Of a stretch of DNA of 5,739 nt, positions 5,423 to 5,739 are shown piece by piece. This DNA comes from GCA-2726245 sp035513655. GTDB lineage: Bacteria; Planctomycetota; Planctomycetia; Pirellulales; Pirellulaceae. Both the position numbers and the translations under genes were made by a program. The first letter of the stretch is position 1. Every line of letters begins with the position of its first letter. Below the pieces are notes generated by a model that did not search any database, was not told the origin of the DNA, and saw nothing but the letters and a program-made list of their open reading frames with translations. The DNA lies in assembly GCA_035513655.1 (NCBI GenBank), contig DATKBV010000610.1:1-5739 (forward strand), read 5' to 3'.

Positions 5423-5739
5423 ATGTCCGTCGTCGAAAAACAGGATCTGAAAGCCTACTGCCTCGAGACCGCGCGCCGCGCCAAAGCTGCGTCGACCGAG
5501 TTAGTGACGGTTACCGGAGCCGCGAAGAATAACTGGCTCAAAGAGTCGGCTCGGCGTCTTCGCCACAGCCAGGCGGATCTGATCGCGGCCAATGATCGAG
5601 ACCTTGATGCCGCTTCCGACTATGGCCTTACGGACGCTCAGATCGATCGTCTACGCCTGACTCCCGAACGTATTGAGGGCATCGCGGTCGGACTCGAAGA
5701 AGTCGCCGCGCTCCCCGATCCGATTGGTGAAGTGATCGA
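5423..5739 (+). CDS. proA: Glutamate-5-semialdehyde dehydrogenase (gamma-glutamyl phosphate reductase), N-terminal part
   Basis: Reduces gamma-glutamyl phosphate to glutamate-5-semialdehyde with NADPH, the second step of proline synthesis in the cytoplasm. The first 105 codons are present; the family is normally about 415-430 residues, so roughly three quarters lies beyond the right edge, including the catalytic Cys, which cannot be checked. The visible part matches the ProA N-terminus along its length: LETARRAKAAS (14-24), AAKNNWLKESARRL (33-46), LIAANDRDLDAA (53-64), LTDAQIDRLRLTPERIEGIAVGL in the region 69-91, and VAALPDPIGEVI (94-105). The start is fixed because an in-frame TGA lies three codons upstream (5414-5416) with no start codon between. 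The usual partner proB is not upstream here. Apart from folP being next to it, the context says little about regulation. Confidence 0.95.
   Translation, partial: MSVVEKQDLKAYCLETARRAKAASTELVTVTGAAKNNWLKESARRLRHSQADLIAANDRDLDAASDYGLTDAQIDRLRLTPERIEGIAVGLEEVAALPDPIGEVI

Overview
The window reads as ordinary bacterial chromosome, most probably from a planctomycete of the Pirellulales type (Rhodopirellula/Blastopirellula-like). That placement is an inference. It rests on the very large secreted DUF5117/DUF4953-type zinc metalloprotease, a divergent APH-fold kinase with a non-standard catalytic loop, a secreted DsbD-like N-terminus, moderately GC-rich composition by eye, and loosely packed genes with weak Shine-Dalgarno signals. 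No mobile element, CRISPR array, tRNA, rRNA or phage gene was seen.

Layout. Two genes lie on the minus strand at the left. The first is the 5' end of a secreted protein that may be a DsbD-type thiol:disulfide interchange protein (1-194, running off the left edge). The second, upstream of it in transcription order, is a complete APH/choline-kinase-fold phosphotransferase (356-1342, possibly starting at 1405). A divergent regulatory region (1343-1605) separates these from three plus-strand genes. These are a 905-residue exported metzincin-type metalloprotease (1606-4323), dihydropteroate synthase folP (4359-5258, 35 bases downstream), and the first 105 codons of proA, glutamate-5-semialdehyde dehydrogenase (5423-5739, running off the right edge).

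How the genes relate. FolP makes the pterin-PABA intermediate of folate synthesis, and ProA catalyses the second step of proline synthesis. The metalloprotease should act outside the cytoplasm. The phosphotransferase has no identifiable substrate. There is no evident shared pathway. The metalloprotease and folP are close enough to share a transcript, whereas proA has a 164-base leader or spacer of its own.

The most interesting material is in the junctions. A perfect 8-bp hairpin spans the metalloprotease stop codon and carries a Shine-Dalgarno-like AGGGAG in its loop and 3' arm. That AGGGAG can alternatively pair with CTCCTT just before folP, which itself lacks a good ribosome binding site. 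The metalloprotease leader has dyads and an exact 9-bp tandem duplication. The folP-proA spacer has a perfect 8-bp long-range inverted repeat enclosing a smaller hairpin. The phosphotransferase replaces the usual HGDxxxxN catalytic loop with RDVWHDH. None of this amounts to a clearly new system; these are candidates for checking.
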